Source: JANOAR01 sp031411235
GTDB lineage: Bacteria > Verrucomicrobiota > Verrucomicrobiia > Verrucomicrobiales > Verrucomicrobiaceae
NCBI GenBank assembly: GCA_031411235.1
Contig: JANOAR010000212.1
Span: 1 to 42,218 of the forward strand
DNA length: 42,218 nt
Direction: 5' to 3'
A program made the translations under genes and the position numbers. Of the stretch, positions 16,706-24,925 are shown in pieces. The stretch's first letter is position 1. Each line of letters begins with the position of its first letter. Below the pieces are notes generated by a model. The model was not told where the DNA came from. It ran no database searches and saw only the letters and a program-made list of their open reading frames with translations.

Positions 16706-18334
16706 ATGTTGCTTTCGGCACTTAAAATACAATTGGCGGCACTCGTAACAGTGGCCGGTCTCAACACGGACGAAATTAAAAGTCCTGAACTCAAATCCAC
16801 TCTGGAGAAACTTGCTGAAATTCAAAAACCAGCAGTCGATCCCAAAGCAACTGAGGAGCAAAAAAAAGCAGCCAATGACGCTGCCACAGCAGCGATCAAA
16901 ACGGTGCAAGACCTCGCTGCCAAAAACGATGGCGACGCTCTCTACGCCATCGGCGTGTGGGCTCGCTCAGGCATGGTTCAAGGCGCAACGCCAGAGCAAG
17001 TCGTGCAGCAGTTCAAGAAAGCCGCCGACGCTGGCAGCATCCTCGCCAAGGCCGACCTCGGCCAGATCATCATCAACAATGGTGCTCAGGACGAAGAAAC
17101 CCGCAAAGCAGCCGTGACGATGATCCAGGACGCCGAAAAGGCAGGCAACGCTGGCGCTCGTCTTAACTTGGCCAAGCTCTACCTCAACGGTTACGCTGGT
17201 CTGGAAAAGAACACCGCCAAGGCCATGGAACTGCTCGAAAAAGGCCAAGCCGCTAAAGATGGTGCTGCGGTCTATGCGCTGAGCCAGATCTACTCCGTCG
17301 GTGTGGACAAGATCACCAAGGATCTGACCAAGGCCGCCACCCTGCTGCGTGAAGCGGCAGCGAATGAGTTCTCCCCAGCGATGGTGGATCTCGCAGGTCG
17401 TCTTTTCGTCGGCGGTGACAAAGAGATCGCCAAGGATCCCAAGGCAGGTGTGAAGATGTTCGAAGAGGCAGCAGCCAAGGGCAACCCCATCGGCTACCGC
17501 CAGCTCGGCATCATCTATGAGCAAGGTGCAGGCGGCGTCGCCGTGGACATCAAGAAGGCCTTTGAAAACTACACCAAGGCCGCCCAAGGCAACGATGCCG
17601 CTGCCCTGCTCCGTCTTGGTAATGCCGCCCAGACTGGCATCAAGGCTGGCCCAGGCGAGAAGGACGAAATCATCGTCCAGCCCAACCCCAAGACCGCTCT
17701 TGACCTCTACCGTCTCGCCGCACAAAACAACTCGGCTGAAGGTGCCTACAACGTAGGCCTCTACTACGAGCAAGGCGCTGTGGTGGACAAAGACCCCATC
17801 AAGGCAGCATCGCTCATCCAGAGCGCCGCCCTTGCTGGCCTGCCCGCCGCGATGTTCAAGCTCGCTGGCTTTTACCAAAATGGCACAGGCATCGCCAAGG
17901 ACATCGTCGCTGCTGGTGCTTGGTACCAGCGCGCTGCCGAGGCAGGTCTGCCAGCCGGACAACTCGTCTATGGTGCGATGCTCGAAGGCGGCATCGGTGG
18001 CATCAAAGCCAGCGCTGGCGCAGCTGCAAACTTCTACGAATTGGCAGCCAACCAAGGCCTTCCACAGGCCATGATCAACCTCGCTAGCCTGCATGAGCGC
18101 GGCTTGCTGGGCAAGGCCAACTTACCCGTCGCGTGGTCTTGGGCCTCACTGGCTGTCGATGCCTCCACCAACGAGCAGAACAAGACGGGCGACGCCAATG
18201 CGGTGAAGTATCGCGACGACCTTTTCACCAAGCTCACTGACGCCCAAAAGGCTGAAGCCAAAAAGGACTACGAAGGCAAGAAAGCTGCCGCAAAAAAAGC
18301 AGCAGCCGATGCTGCTGCCGCTGCCAACCCTTAA
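16706..18334 (+). CDS. Sel1-like repeat protein
   Basis: A 542-residue protein made mostly of about ten Sel1-like repeats, alpha-helical pairs of 36 or so residues related to TPRs; units such as ARLNLAKLYLNGYAGLEKNT, AYNVGLYYEQGAVVDKDP and AMFKLAGFYQNGTGIAKDIV are clear. These scaffolds bind proteins and often work in signalling or envelope assembly. The ATG at 16706 gives a hydrophobic start (LLSALKIQLAALVTVAG) that may be a weak signal or anchor; an in-frame GTG 51 bases upstream is possible. The tail is Ala/Lys-rich (KKAAAKKAAADAAAAANP). The gene stands alone and is followed by a strong terminator. Confidence 0.88.
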   Translation: MLLSALKIQLAALVTVAGLNTDEIKSPELKSTLEKLAEIQKPAVDPKATEEQKKAANDAATAAIKTVQDLAAKNDGDALYAIGVWARSGMVQGATPEQVVQQFKKAADAGSILAKADLGQIIINNGAQDEETRKAAVTMIQDAEKAGNAGARLNLAKLYLNGYAGLEKNTAKAMELLEKGQAAKDGAAVYALSQIYSVGVDKITKDLTKAATLLREAAANEFSPAMVDLAGRLFVGGDKEIAKDPKAGVKMFEEAAAKGNPIGYRQLGIIYEQGAGGVAVDIKKAFENYTKAAQGNDAAALLRLGNAAQTGIKAGPGEKDEIIVQPNPKTALDLYRLAAQNNSAEGAYNVGLYYEQGAVVDKDPIKAASLIQSAALAGLPAAMFKLAGFYQNGTGIAKDIVAAGAWYQRAAEAGLPAGQLVYGAMLEGGIGGIKASAGAAANFYELAANQGLPQAMINLASLHERGLLGKANLPVAWSWASLAVDASTNEQNKTGDANAVKYRDDLFTKLTDAQKAEAKKDYEGKKAAAKKAAADAAAAANP

Positions 18335-18373
18335 TTAAAAAGGCTGGCGATTCCAAGCTAGCCCCAATCCACT

Positions 18374-18408
18374 AGCCGCCTTCGATGATCTCGAAGGCGG
18401 CTTTTTTT
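18374..18408 (+). terminator. Strong rho-independent terminator of the Sel1-repeat gene
   Basis: A perfect 12-base stem, AGCCGCCTTCGA (18374-18385) with TCGAAGGCGGCT (18391-18402), around a 5-base loop and followed by seven T. It starts 40 bases after the stop and lies before the end of the convergent PQQ-propeller gene. Confidence 0.9.
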
Positions 18409-18445
18409 GTGCTTAAACACATGGGGGCAAGCAGACTGCTATCTT

Positions 18446-19996
18446 TTACTGCTGCCTCAAATCAAAGCAAACGAGCTTATCTTTCTGCCGCACGATCATG
18501 CGGCCATCGCTGACGATGGGGGAGGCGCAACTCATCGCATCGGCTTTGCCACGGGCGAGCATTTGGTAGCTGCTCGGGTCGGCTTTGATCAAGCGGATGT
18601 GGCTGCCGTTGTTCTCCTGCACGACGATTTTTCCATCCACCAGCAATGGCGATGAGATGGTGCTGTTTACCGTCTCCTCCCAGCGCACTTTGCCTGTCTC
18701 CAACTCTAGGCACAGATGCTTCTCGCCGCATAAATTAAACACCAGTCCTTCATGGATGATCGGGCTGCCAGCATAACGACGCGTGAGCCAGAAGTGTGAC
18801 CACACGGCTTTGGGTTTGCCTTCAGCATCGGCCTTGTAGGCACGTACGCCGACATCCTTGGCGCTGCTATAAATGACGAGCCAGTCGCCGTTGATCGCGG
18901 GCGTGCTCTGGGCTCCGCCCTCGGCCTCCCACTGCACCGCGCCATCCGCAGGACTGAGGCCGAGAAGCTTGCTGCCCGTCTGCACGACGATGACGGGCTT
19001 GCTGGTCGAAGGCGTCCACCACTCAGGGCTGCTAGTGCTCTCGCGGGCTTCTTTTTGCGACCATAGCTGATGACCATCTTTGGCATCAAAAGCGGTGGTG
19101 TTACCCGCGTTACAGATCACGCGGCCATCCACTACCAGCGGCGAGGAACCCGGCCCTTTGGCACCCAGTGGCGACTTCCACAGCAATGTTCCATCGGCTT
19201 CATTCACGCTGACCAGCTCCGTGCCGAGCATCGCATAGACACAGCCATCAACGACTGCGGGTGTGCTGGATGAACGCCTGCCTGTGGGCTCGCCGGGTTG
19301 TGCCCAGCGCCAGCGCTCTTTGCCTGTATTCACGTCCAGGCAGAGCACTACATCCTTCGCCTGCATGATGGTATTGGGCACGGTATCGATGACTTTTTGC
19401 TTCACGTCCTCGGGGAATTTCTCTGTGTCCAGCCATGCTCGCAGAGCCTCGGCATTGGCAAAGGGTTTGTCCTGGATGCTGGCGATCTTGTCGAGCCACG
19501 ACATCGCGATGGCAGTCTTGCCCGCTTTAAATCGTGATGCCGTCCAGGTGCCCAGGGAGATCATCTGCTCGGGGGTGAGGTTGTCCTTATTCCATCGCTC
19601 GATCCACTCATCGAGCTTGGCCCCACGCAGCCTTGGGCTCAGCGCCTCGCGGGCCTTCTCCATGCGCTCACTCAGGTCGGCAGGGATGCCGCGATGGTTG
19701 AATTTTTGCATGGATTCCACATCCATCACGCGCTTCTCGGAGGGCACACGCTCATGCCAGACGACCGCGAGGATGACGTTCTCGCCATGCACCACGGGGC
19801 TGCCGTGGCCGCCGTAATGATCGCTGGGGATGGTGCCACTCTCCCATACTTTTTTGAATCCCTCGGGTGGCAGTGAGTTCAGAATGGGCGTCGTATCGCT
19901 GCTGACGCCGTTTCGCGCGGGGCCACGCCACTGCGGCCAGTCGGCGCGGCTGGTGGTGATGGCGAGGAGAAGAAGGAGGCTGAAGCGTAGAGTCAT
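18446..19996 (-). CDS. Exported PQQ-binding-like beta-propeller protein
   Basis: A 516-residue protein with a signal peptide (TLRFSLLLLLAITTSRA) and a mature start DWPQWRGPARNGVSSDT, a hallmark of a large Verrucomicrobiota/Planctomycetota family. Repeated blades of the PQQ/WD-like type follow, with motifs such as GKERWRWAQPG, DGTLLWKSPLGAKGPGSSPL, DGAVQWEAEGGAQSTPAI and GKVRWEETVNSTISSPLLVDG. The fold is that of BamB and quinoprotein dehydrogenases, but no quinone-site or catalytic residues are evident, so it may be a binding scaffold in the periplasm or outer envelope. An unusual helical insert of about 110 residues (near 85-200) interrupts the blades. It is transcribed alone, convergent with the Sel1 gene. 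Confidence 0.88.
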   Translation of the reverse strand: MTLRFSLLLLLAITTSRADWPQWRGPARNGVSSDTTPILNSLPPEGFKKVWESGTIPSDHYGGHGSPVVHGENVILAVVWHERVPSEKRVMDVESMQKFNHRGIPADLSERMEKAREALSPRLRGAKLDEWIERWNKDNLTPEQMISLGTWTASRFKAGKTAIAMSWLDKIASIQDKPFANAEALRAWLDTEKFPEDVKQKVIDTVPNTIMQAKDVVLCLDVNTGKERWRWAQPGEPTGRRSSSTPAVVDGCVYAMLGTELVSVNEADGTLLWKSPLGAKGPGSSPLVVDGRVICNAGNTTAFDAKDGHQLWSQKEARESTSSPEWWTPSTSKPVIVVQTGSKLLGLSPADGAVQWEAEGGAQSTPAINGDWLVIYSSAKDVGVRAYKADAEGKPKAVWSHFWLTRRYAGSPIIHEGLVFNLCGEKHLCLELETGKVRWEETVNSTISSPLLVDGKIVVQENNGSHIRLIKADPSSYQMLARGKADAMSCASPIVSDGRMIVRQKDKLVCFDLRQQ

Positions 19997-20136
19997 GGGC
20001 GCGAGTCAACGCAGAGAGGCGCGGCAAGCTATCGCGAATAGATGGGCCTTGGCTTATCGCAATGCCCGTAGAAGATGGGCGTTCCCAAGCGTTCTATCCC
20101 CACCCGATGCCGTCCAGCCCATTACCATCGACTTCC

Positions 20137-20502
20137 ATGTTCGAGACCAGCAACCAACCTCACGCGAGTCGCGCCGTTTTTATCCTGCGCTTGTTCGGCT
20201 GCCTAGCCATCTCAATGCTTATCGTCTTTGCTGCCCTTGCCGTCGGCGTGCTGGGCTACCACCATCTGGCTCATTTTGGCTGGGTGGACTCGCTGCTCAA
20301 TGCCAGCATGATCCTCGGTGGCATGGGGCCTGTGGATCCTTTACCGTGCAATGAAGCCAAGCTTTTCGCCTCCGCCTACGCGCTCTTCAGCGGACTGGTT
20401 CTCGTGATGCTCACCGGGCTGATGCTCACCCCCATCGCCCATCGCCTTCTGCACCGGTTGCATGTTGATGAGAGCGATCTGGATGATAAATCCGAGCGCT
20501 AA
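20137..20502 (+). CDS. Small two-helix membrane protein, pore-loop-like centre
   Basis: A 121-residue protein with two membrane helices: VFILRLFGCLAISMLIVFAA (about 15-45 with continuation) and LFASAYALFSGLVLVMLTGL (about 83-103). Between them is the conserved-looking segment LLNASMILGGMGPVDPLPC. Helix, re-entrant-like loop, helix and a cytosolic tail (HRLLHRLHVDESD) recall two-helix ion channel pores, but the loop lacks the potassium filter TVGYG, so a channel role is unproven. The ATG at 20137 is used; another ATG is ten codons upstream. It lies 30 bases before the M81 hydrolase gene and may be co-transcribed with it. Confidence 0.7.
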   Translation: MFETSNQPHASRAVFILRLFGCLAISMLIVFAALAVGVLGYHHLAHFGWVDSLLNASMILGGMGPVDPLPCNEAKLFASAYALFSGLVLVMLTGLMLTPIAHRLLHRLHVDESDLDDKSER

Positions 20503-20532
20503 GGCAGCATTCACCATTCATCATTTCCTCCG

Positions 20533-21975
20533 ATGCCCCGCATACTCATCGCTGGTCTCTTCCACGAGACGCACACCTTTCTCGACGGCAGCACGGCGCT
20601 GGCTGATTTCCACATCCTGCGTGGCGAGGCCATGCTCGCGACCGAGGGCGATAGCTCGCCGCTGGGCGGTGTGCTGGAGGCCGCTCGCGGCTACGGCTGG
20701 CAGATGCTGCCTGCGGTGGACTACCGGGCGCAACCCAGCGCGATTGTTGAAGACGAAGTGCTAGAGTCCTTCTGGAGCGAGTTAGAAGCTGCCGCCTTCG
20801 CCGCCATGAGCACCGGCATCGACGCCATCTATCTCGTGCTGCACGGGGCGATGGTGATGCGGTCATTTGTCGATGTAGAAGGCGAGGTGCTGAAGCGACT
20901 GCGAGCCCTGCCCGGTGCTGCTGAGTTGCCCATTTTTGGCGTATTCGATCTGCACGCAAACTTCACCGCACGCATGGCTAACGATGCCAATTGCCTCGTC
21001 GGTTATCGCGAGAATCCGCACACCGATGCCCGCGCCACAGCCGTGATCGCCGCGGAACTATTGCAACGCTGCCTGACCACGGGCGCAGTGCCGCGCATGG
21101 CCTGGCATCCCACCGACATCGTCTGGCCACCCACGGGCACAGGCACCGCGAGCGAGCCCATGCTCGGCCTGGAAGCCATGGCTCGCAGCCTGGAACAGAG
21201 CCATGCTGAGGCCTGGGCGGTGAGTGTGGTCGCGGGCTTTTCGTTTGCCGACACGCCAGACACAGGCGTGAGCTTCGTCGTGGCTACGACGGCGGAGAAC
21301 TCAGTCGCGATGCCCTGGCTAGAATCGCTCAATATTCTCGCTCAAGCCACGGCTCATCTAGGCCTCGTCATCGACCCGCCCGTGGATGAAGTGCTCGCCT
21401 CGATGAAGCCTCTGCCACCCGGCCTCACCGTGCTGGTGGAGCCTTCGGACAACATCGGCGGCGGTGCTCCTGGCGATGGCACGGGGCTACTGCGAGCGCT
21501 CATCGCACACGGTATCGACAATGCCGCTGTCGCCATCGCGGACGCGGCGGCAGTCGCTCAACTGAGTGCGCTGGCCATCGGCACATGCACCCGGCTTTCC
21601 ATTGGCGGCAAGGGCAGCCGACTCGATGCCGGGCCGCTGGAACTGGAGGTCGAACTGCTCGCGCTGAACGATGGTAACTTCGAGCTGGAGGATAAAAATA
21701 GCCACCTTGCCAGCATGTGCGGCGACGCCTTCGATATGGGGCCATGCGCCATCGTGCGACACGCGGGCCTGCGCCTATTACTCACCTCGGTTAAGACGCC
21801 GCCCTTCGACCTCGGGCAGTGGCGCAGCCAGGGCATCGAGCCGACGACGCTGTCGGTCATCGGCGTGAAGGCAGCCGTGGCGCATCGCCGCGCCTATGAT
21901 CCCATCGCCACGCGAATGCTGTGGGTGGACACCCCTGGCCCATGCAGCAGCAGCCTAGTGCTGCGTCGCGCATGA
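20533..21975 (+). CDS. M81-family metallopeptidase (MlrC-like)
   Basis: A 480-residue protein matching the MlrC/DUF1485 family (MEROPS M81), named for microcystin degradation in sphingomonads, where MlrC completes breakdown of the linearised peptide. Visible are the start MPRILIAGLFHETHTF with the HETHTF metal-site-like motif, LHGAMV, GVFDLHANFTARM (about 136-148), and the C-terminal-domain motif NIGGGAPGDGTGLLRAL. Length is usual. Most bacteria with this gene do not degrade microcystin, so the natural substrate, probably a peptide or amide, is unknown. There is no signal peptide, so it is cytosolic. Its stop overlaps the EamA transporter start by 4 bases (ATGA), indicating coupled translation. 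Confidence 0.9.
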   Translation: MPRILIAGLFHETHTFLDGSTALADFHILRGEAMLATEGDSSPLGGVLEAARGYGWQMLPAVDYRAQPSAIVEDEVLESFWSELEAAAFAAMSTGIDAIYLVLHGAMVMRSFVDVEGEVLKRLRALPGAAELPIFGVFDLHANFTARMANDANCLVGYRENPHTDARATAVIAAELLQRCLTTGAVPRMAWHPTDIVWPPTGTGTASEPMLGLEAMARSLEQSHAEAWAVSVVAGFSFADTPDTGVSFVVATTAENSVAMPWLESLNILAQATAHLGLVIDPPVDEVLASMKPLPPGLTVLVEPSDNIGGGAPGDGTGLLRALIAHGIDNAAVAIADAAAVAQLSALAIGTCTRLSIGGKGSRLDAGPLELEVELLALNDGNFELEDKNSHLASMCGDAFDMGPCAIVRHAGLRLLLTSVKTPPFDLGQWRSQGIEPTTLSVIGVKAAVAHRRAYDPIATRMLWVDTPGPCSSSLVLRRA

Positions 21976-22844
21976 TCACTTGGCGCGACTACATACAAAT
22001 CCATGCTGTGGTGCTCGTCTGGAGCTTCACCGCCATCGTCGGCAAGCTCATCTCGCTGCCTGCGCTGGACGTGGTGGTATGGCGCACAGGGATCGCCGCG
22101 CTGGGTTATCTGGTCTTGGCGAAAATGATGCGCTGCCCCGTCGCGGTGGGGCGCGGTGCGATGCTGCGCTTGCTCGGCGTGGGGGCCATCATCGGCTGGC
22201 ACTGGGTGCTGTTTTTTGCCTCTGCACGACTCGGCACCGCGTCGATGTGTCTGGCCGCGATGCCGACCGTAATGCTATGGTGCTCGCTCTTCGAGCCGCT
22301 GATCGACGGCACACGCCGCTGGCGACTCACCGAGCTACTCGTCGGCGTCGTCATGGTGGGGGCCGTGTGGCTGATCTTTCGCGTCGAGTTTCAGTATTCC
22401 TGGGGCTTCACCGTGGGGCTTATTTCGGCAGCGTTGGCGGCAGCTTTTGCCGTGCTGAACAAGCAACTCGTATCGAGCCATCCCTTCAGCGTTTTGCTCG
22501 TGTGGGAGATGCTCGGAGCCTGCCTCGTGTGTCTGCTCACGCTACCTTTTGTCGAAGGCCGCTGGTTGCCGCTGCCGCCCAGTGCAAAGGATTGCGGCTG
22601 GCTGCTGGTGCTCGCCTTGGTCTGCACCGTGGCCGCCTACGCGGGCTATATCGACTCGCTGCGGCGCTTGTCGGTCTTCACCGTCAATATCATTTATAAC
22701 CTGGAGCCTGTGTATGGCATCGTCCTCGCGGCCCTCGTCTTTGGCGGTGAAGAACTCATGAGCATCGGCTTCTACCTGGGCACCGCGATCATCGTCGGAG
22801 CGGTGGTGGCGCTGCCATTTCTCAGGCAAGATGATACCCCGTGA
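21972..22844 (+). CDS. EamA-family (DMT) transporter
   Basis: A 290-residue membrane protein with about ten helices in two EamA repeats, the plan of drug/metabolite transporters. Visible are VLVWSFTAIVGKLISLPAL in helix 1, WRTGIAALGYLVLA, ASARLGTASMCLAAMP, and in the second repeat AAFAVLNKQLV and IIYNLEPVYGIVLAALVFGGE, the usual penultimate motif. Family members mostly export metabolites or amino acids. The ATG at 21972 overlaps the M81 stop (ATGA) and gives the normal N-terminus, whereas a GTG 51 bases upstream would add an unrelated extension. Coupling with the M81 hydrolase suggests the transporter moves its substrate or product. Confidence 0.88.
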   Translation: MITWRDYIQIHAVVLVWSFTAIVGKLISLPALDVVVWRTGIAALGYLVLAKMMRCPVAVGRGAMLRLLGVGAIIGWHWVLFFASARLGTASMCLAAMPTVMLWCSLFEPLIDGTRRWRLTELLVGVVMVGAVWLIFRVEFQYSWGFTVGLISAALAAAFAVLNKQLVSSHPFSVLLVWEMLGACLVCLLTLPFVEGRWLPLPPSAKDCGWLLVLALVCTVAAYAGYIDSLRRLSVFTVNIIYNLEPVYGIVLAALVFGGEELMSIGFYLGTAIIVGAVVALPFLRQDDTP

Positions 22845-22967
22845 GAACATCCTTTGCCGTTGCGAAATGAGCGGACTAGCATTCCCCTACCCTCAATAGA
22901 CAAAAGGAACCCTGGAAGAGGAGAAAAGAGCCCCTTATACTCGCGTCGCAACGTAACCCCTTCCACC

Positions 22968-23471
22968 ATGGCCATGAATGCGTCTTCCCCTTCCTCCACA
23001 AGCCTCTTCGGCCTTTTTTTATACCGCCGATTGGCCCTCTGTGCCGTGCTCACTCTCGCTGGCTTTTTACCCCTAGCGCAGGCAGCCGACAAGAAGCAAA
23101 CCAAGGAAGCCGAGGCCGCCGCCGTGTCACTCACGGCCCCCTTGGAGCGCGATGGTTATGCGTTTCGGGCGGAGTCCTGGACACGCGATCTGACGCCGCA
23201 AATGGGGCGTGCCTTACGCGTGCAGATGTTCAAGGGCAATGACTACCGCTTCTGCATCGCAGTGCCTGTGGGCTCTGGCGTCACCATCACGGCAACCGTG
23301 CTCGACTTTGAAGGCAAGCCCAGGGGCGACATCAAGCCCGTCGAGCAAGGCTGGGGTCTCGTGCTCTCGTTTAAGCCCAAGAAAACCGGTCTCTACGCCG
23401 TCGCCATCCGCCAGGTCGAAGGCAGCAAAGCCGCGACCGTCCCCTGCGCCGTGGTCACAGGGTATCGTTGA
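22968..23471 (+). CDS. Small exported protein of unknown function
   Basis: A 167-residue protein with a long signal peptide (LFLYRRLALCAVLTLAGFLP, cleavage near AQAADKK). The mature part is about 120 residues with alternating beta-strand character (FRFCIAVPVGSG-like strands, TVLDFEGKPRGDIKPV, GLYAVAIRQVEGSKAATVPC), suggesting a compact beta-sandwich. I recognise no family. The ATG at 22968 is preferred because upstream starts would put 38 polar residues before the signal. A 123-base gap separates it from the EamA gene, and a hairpin follows its stop. Confidence 0.65.
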   Translation: MAMNASSPSSTSLFGLFLYRRLALCAVLTLAGFLPLAQAADKKQTKEAEAAAVSLTAPLERDGYAFRAESWTRDLTPQMGRALRVQMFKGNDYRFCIAVPVGSGVTITATVLDFEGKPRGDIKPVEQGWGLVLSFKPKKTGLYAVAIRQVEGSKAATVPCAVVTGYR

Positions 23472-23501
23472 GCCGCCACTCATCCTGACAGCACAGCGTG
23501 A

Positions 23502-23521
23502 CCGCACTCGCCAGAGTGCGG
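23502..23521. other. Perfect stem-loop after the small exported-protein gene
   Basis: CCGCACTC (23502-23509) and GAGTGCGG (23514-23521) form a perfect 8-base stem with a GCCA tetraloop, 30 bases after the stop at 23471. The following bases (CACTCATTTC) are only mildly T-rich, so it may be a weak terminator or a small dispersed palindrome. Confidence 0.5.
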
Positions 23522-23618
23522 CACTCATTTCACAGGATGCACGGCCGTATAACGCGCCATTGCGTGAACCTCGCATCTAGGCTCGTTTAGACTCCCCCTC
23601 TTTCCTTTGCCGCCCTCC

Positions 23619-24818
23619 ATGCTCGAACGCACCATCACCCTGCACCATGCCCACCGCATTCTCTTCACTCGCGATGGCTTCGATGCCCTGAACCCCACCA
23701 TCACCGATGTGCTCGACCTAGGCCGTGGCGATGGACGCAGGCCAAAGGTGATTGTCTTCATTGATGACCGTGTGGCACACAGCACCCCCACGCTATTGCC
23801 ACAGATCGAGCGCTTCGCCGAAGTCCATAACACCGCCTTTCAACTCGCCTCCAAGCCCATCCTTCTGCCCGGTGGCGAGGCTAGCAAGAATGACTTCGCC
23901 CTCGTCCAGCAGTGCTGGGCCGCTATCAACGACGCTGGCATCGACAGGCACTCCTACGTCTTCGTCATCGGTGGCGGTGCCGTGCTGGACTTGGTCTGCT
24001 TCGCCGCGTCCACCGCGCATCGCGGCATCCGCCACATCCGTTTCCCCACCACCACGCTCAGCCAAGGCGATGGCGGTGTCGGCGTCAAAAATGGCGTCAA
24101 CTTCCAGGAGAAAAAGAACTGGGTCGGAGCCTTCGCTGTCCCCTTTGCCATCATCAACGACTTCGCTTTCCTCGACTCCCTGCCCGAGCGCGAGCGACGC
24201 AACGGCATCATCGAAGCCATCAAAGTCGCCCTCATTCGCGACGCCGCTTTTTACTTCGAGATCGAAGCCATGGCCGAGCGCCTTGCCGCCCTAGAATCCT
24301 CCTCACTGGAGCGCATTATCCAGCGCAGTGCCGAGGAGCATGTGGAACACATCGCTACCAGTGGCGACCCCTTCGAGCTAGGCAGCGCTAGGCCCTTAGA
24401 CTTCGGCCACTGGGCCGCGCACAAGCTTGAGCAAGTCTCCCACTTCGCCATCGCGCACGGCGAAGCCGTTGCCATCGGCATGGCCGTGGATTTGCTCTAT
24501 TCGGTCAAGGCAGGCATCCTCGACGCCCCCACCGCCGAGCGCATCATCAGCCTCATCGAGAGCATCGGCTTCGCCACCTACGCCCCGCAGTTGTTGGAAC
24601 TCAACGCCGCTGGCGAGATGACCATCCTCGCTGGCCTAGAGGAGTTCCGCGAGCACCTCGGCGGCAACTTGACCATCACCCTCGTGCCCGAGATCGGCAG
24701 CAAAATCGAAGTCCACGAAATGGATCGCGAGTGGATCGTCGAAGCCGTGCAAGACCTGCGCGAGCGAGCCATTGGCAAGGACATGGTCGCCCCCGGCTCC
24801 ATGCCCACTTATGCCTGA
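23619..24818 (+). CDS. EboD-type sugar phosphate cyclase (3-dehydroquinate synthase-like)
   Basis: A 399-residue member of the sugar phosphate cyclase superfamily, which includes AroB and the cyclases that make valiolone-type cyclitols with NAD+ and a divalent metal. Visible are GGGAVLDLVCFAASTAHRG (NAD site), PTTTLSQGDGGVGVKNGVN, the metal-ligand Glu in NGIIEAIKVALIRD, the first His in PLDFGHWAAHKLE and the second in FAIAHGEAVAIGM. GVGVKNGVN in place of AroB's SSVGGKTGVN, the RPLDFGHWAAHKLE block, and the C-terminal EHLGGNLTITLV with EVHEMD match the EboD family as I know it rather than AroB. The product of EboD is not established. The ATG at 23619 is used; an upstream TTG is less likely. 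A TIM-barrel epimerase and a Gfo/Idh gene follow, with no other ebo genes. Confidence 0.85.
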   Translation: MLERTITLHHAHRILFTRDGFDALNPTITDVLDLGRGDGRRPKVIVFIDDRVAHSTPTLLPQIERFAEVHNTAFQLASKPILLPGGEASKNDFALVQQCWAAINDAGIDRHSYVFVIGGGAVLDLVCFAASTAHRGIRHIRFPTTTLSQGDGGVGVKNGVNFQEKKNWVGAFAVPFAIINDFAFLDSLPERERRNGIIEAIKVALIRDAAFYFEIEAMAERLAALESSSLERIIQRSAEEHVEHIATSGDPFELGSARPLDFGHWAAHKLEQVSHFAIAHGEAVAIGMAVDLLYSVKAGILDAPTAERIISLIESIGFATYAPQLLELNAAGEMTILAGLEEFREHLGGNLTITLVPEIGSKIEVHEMDREWIVEAVQDLRERAIGKDMVAPGSMPTYA

Positions 24819-24858
24819 TGAGGTGGGCGAGATCAGCCCATCTCCCAACCACAAATAC

Positions 24859-24886
24859 GGCAACACAAATAAGATGAAGTGTTGCC
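24859..24886. other. Inverted repeat upstream of the epimerase gene
   Basis: GGCAACAC (24859-24866) and GTGTTGCC (24879-24886) can form an 8-base stem with a 12-base loop, 40 bases before the epimerase start. No T-run follows, so it may be an operator or leader structure rather than a terminator. Confidence 0.35.
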
Positions 24887-24925
24887 ACCTGCGCCCGCGT
24901 TCTCTAGCATTCGCGCTCCTTTAAC

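Noticed and set aside
16967..18094. Long minus-strand open frame (375 codons) opposite the Sel1-repeat gene
   Set aside because: It mirrors the repetitive Sel1 coding sequence; the plus-strand product has clear repeats and a terminator, while the antisense product shows no family features.
23619..24818. Naming the cyclase aroB
   Set aside because: The active-site loop GVGVKNGVN and the RPLDFGHWAAHKLE and EVHEMD blocks differ from AroB and match the EboD type.
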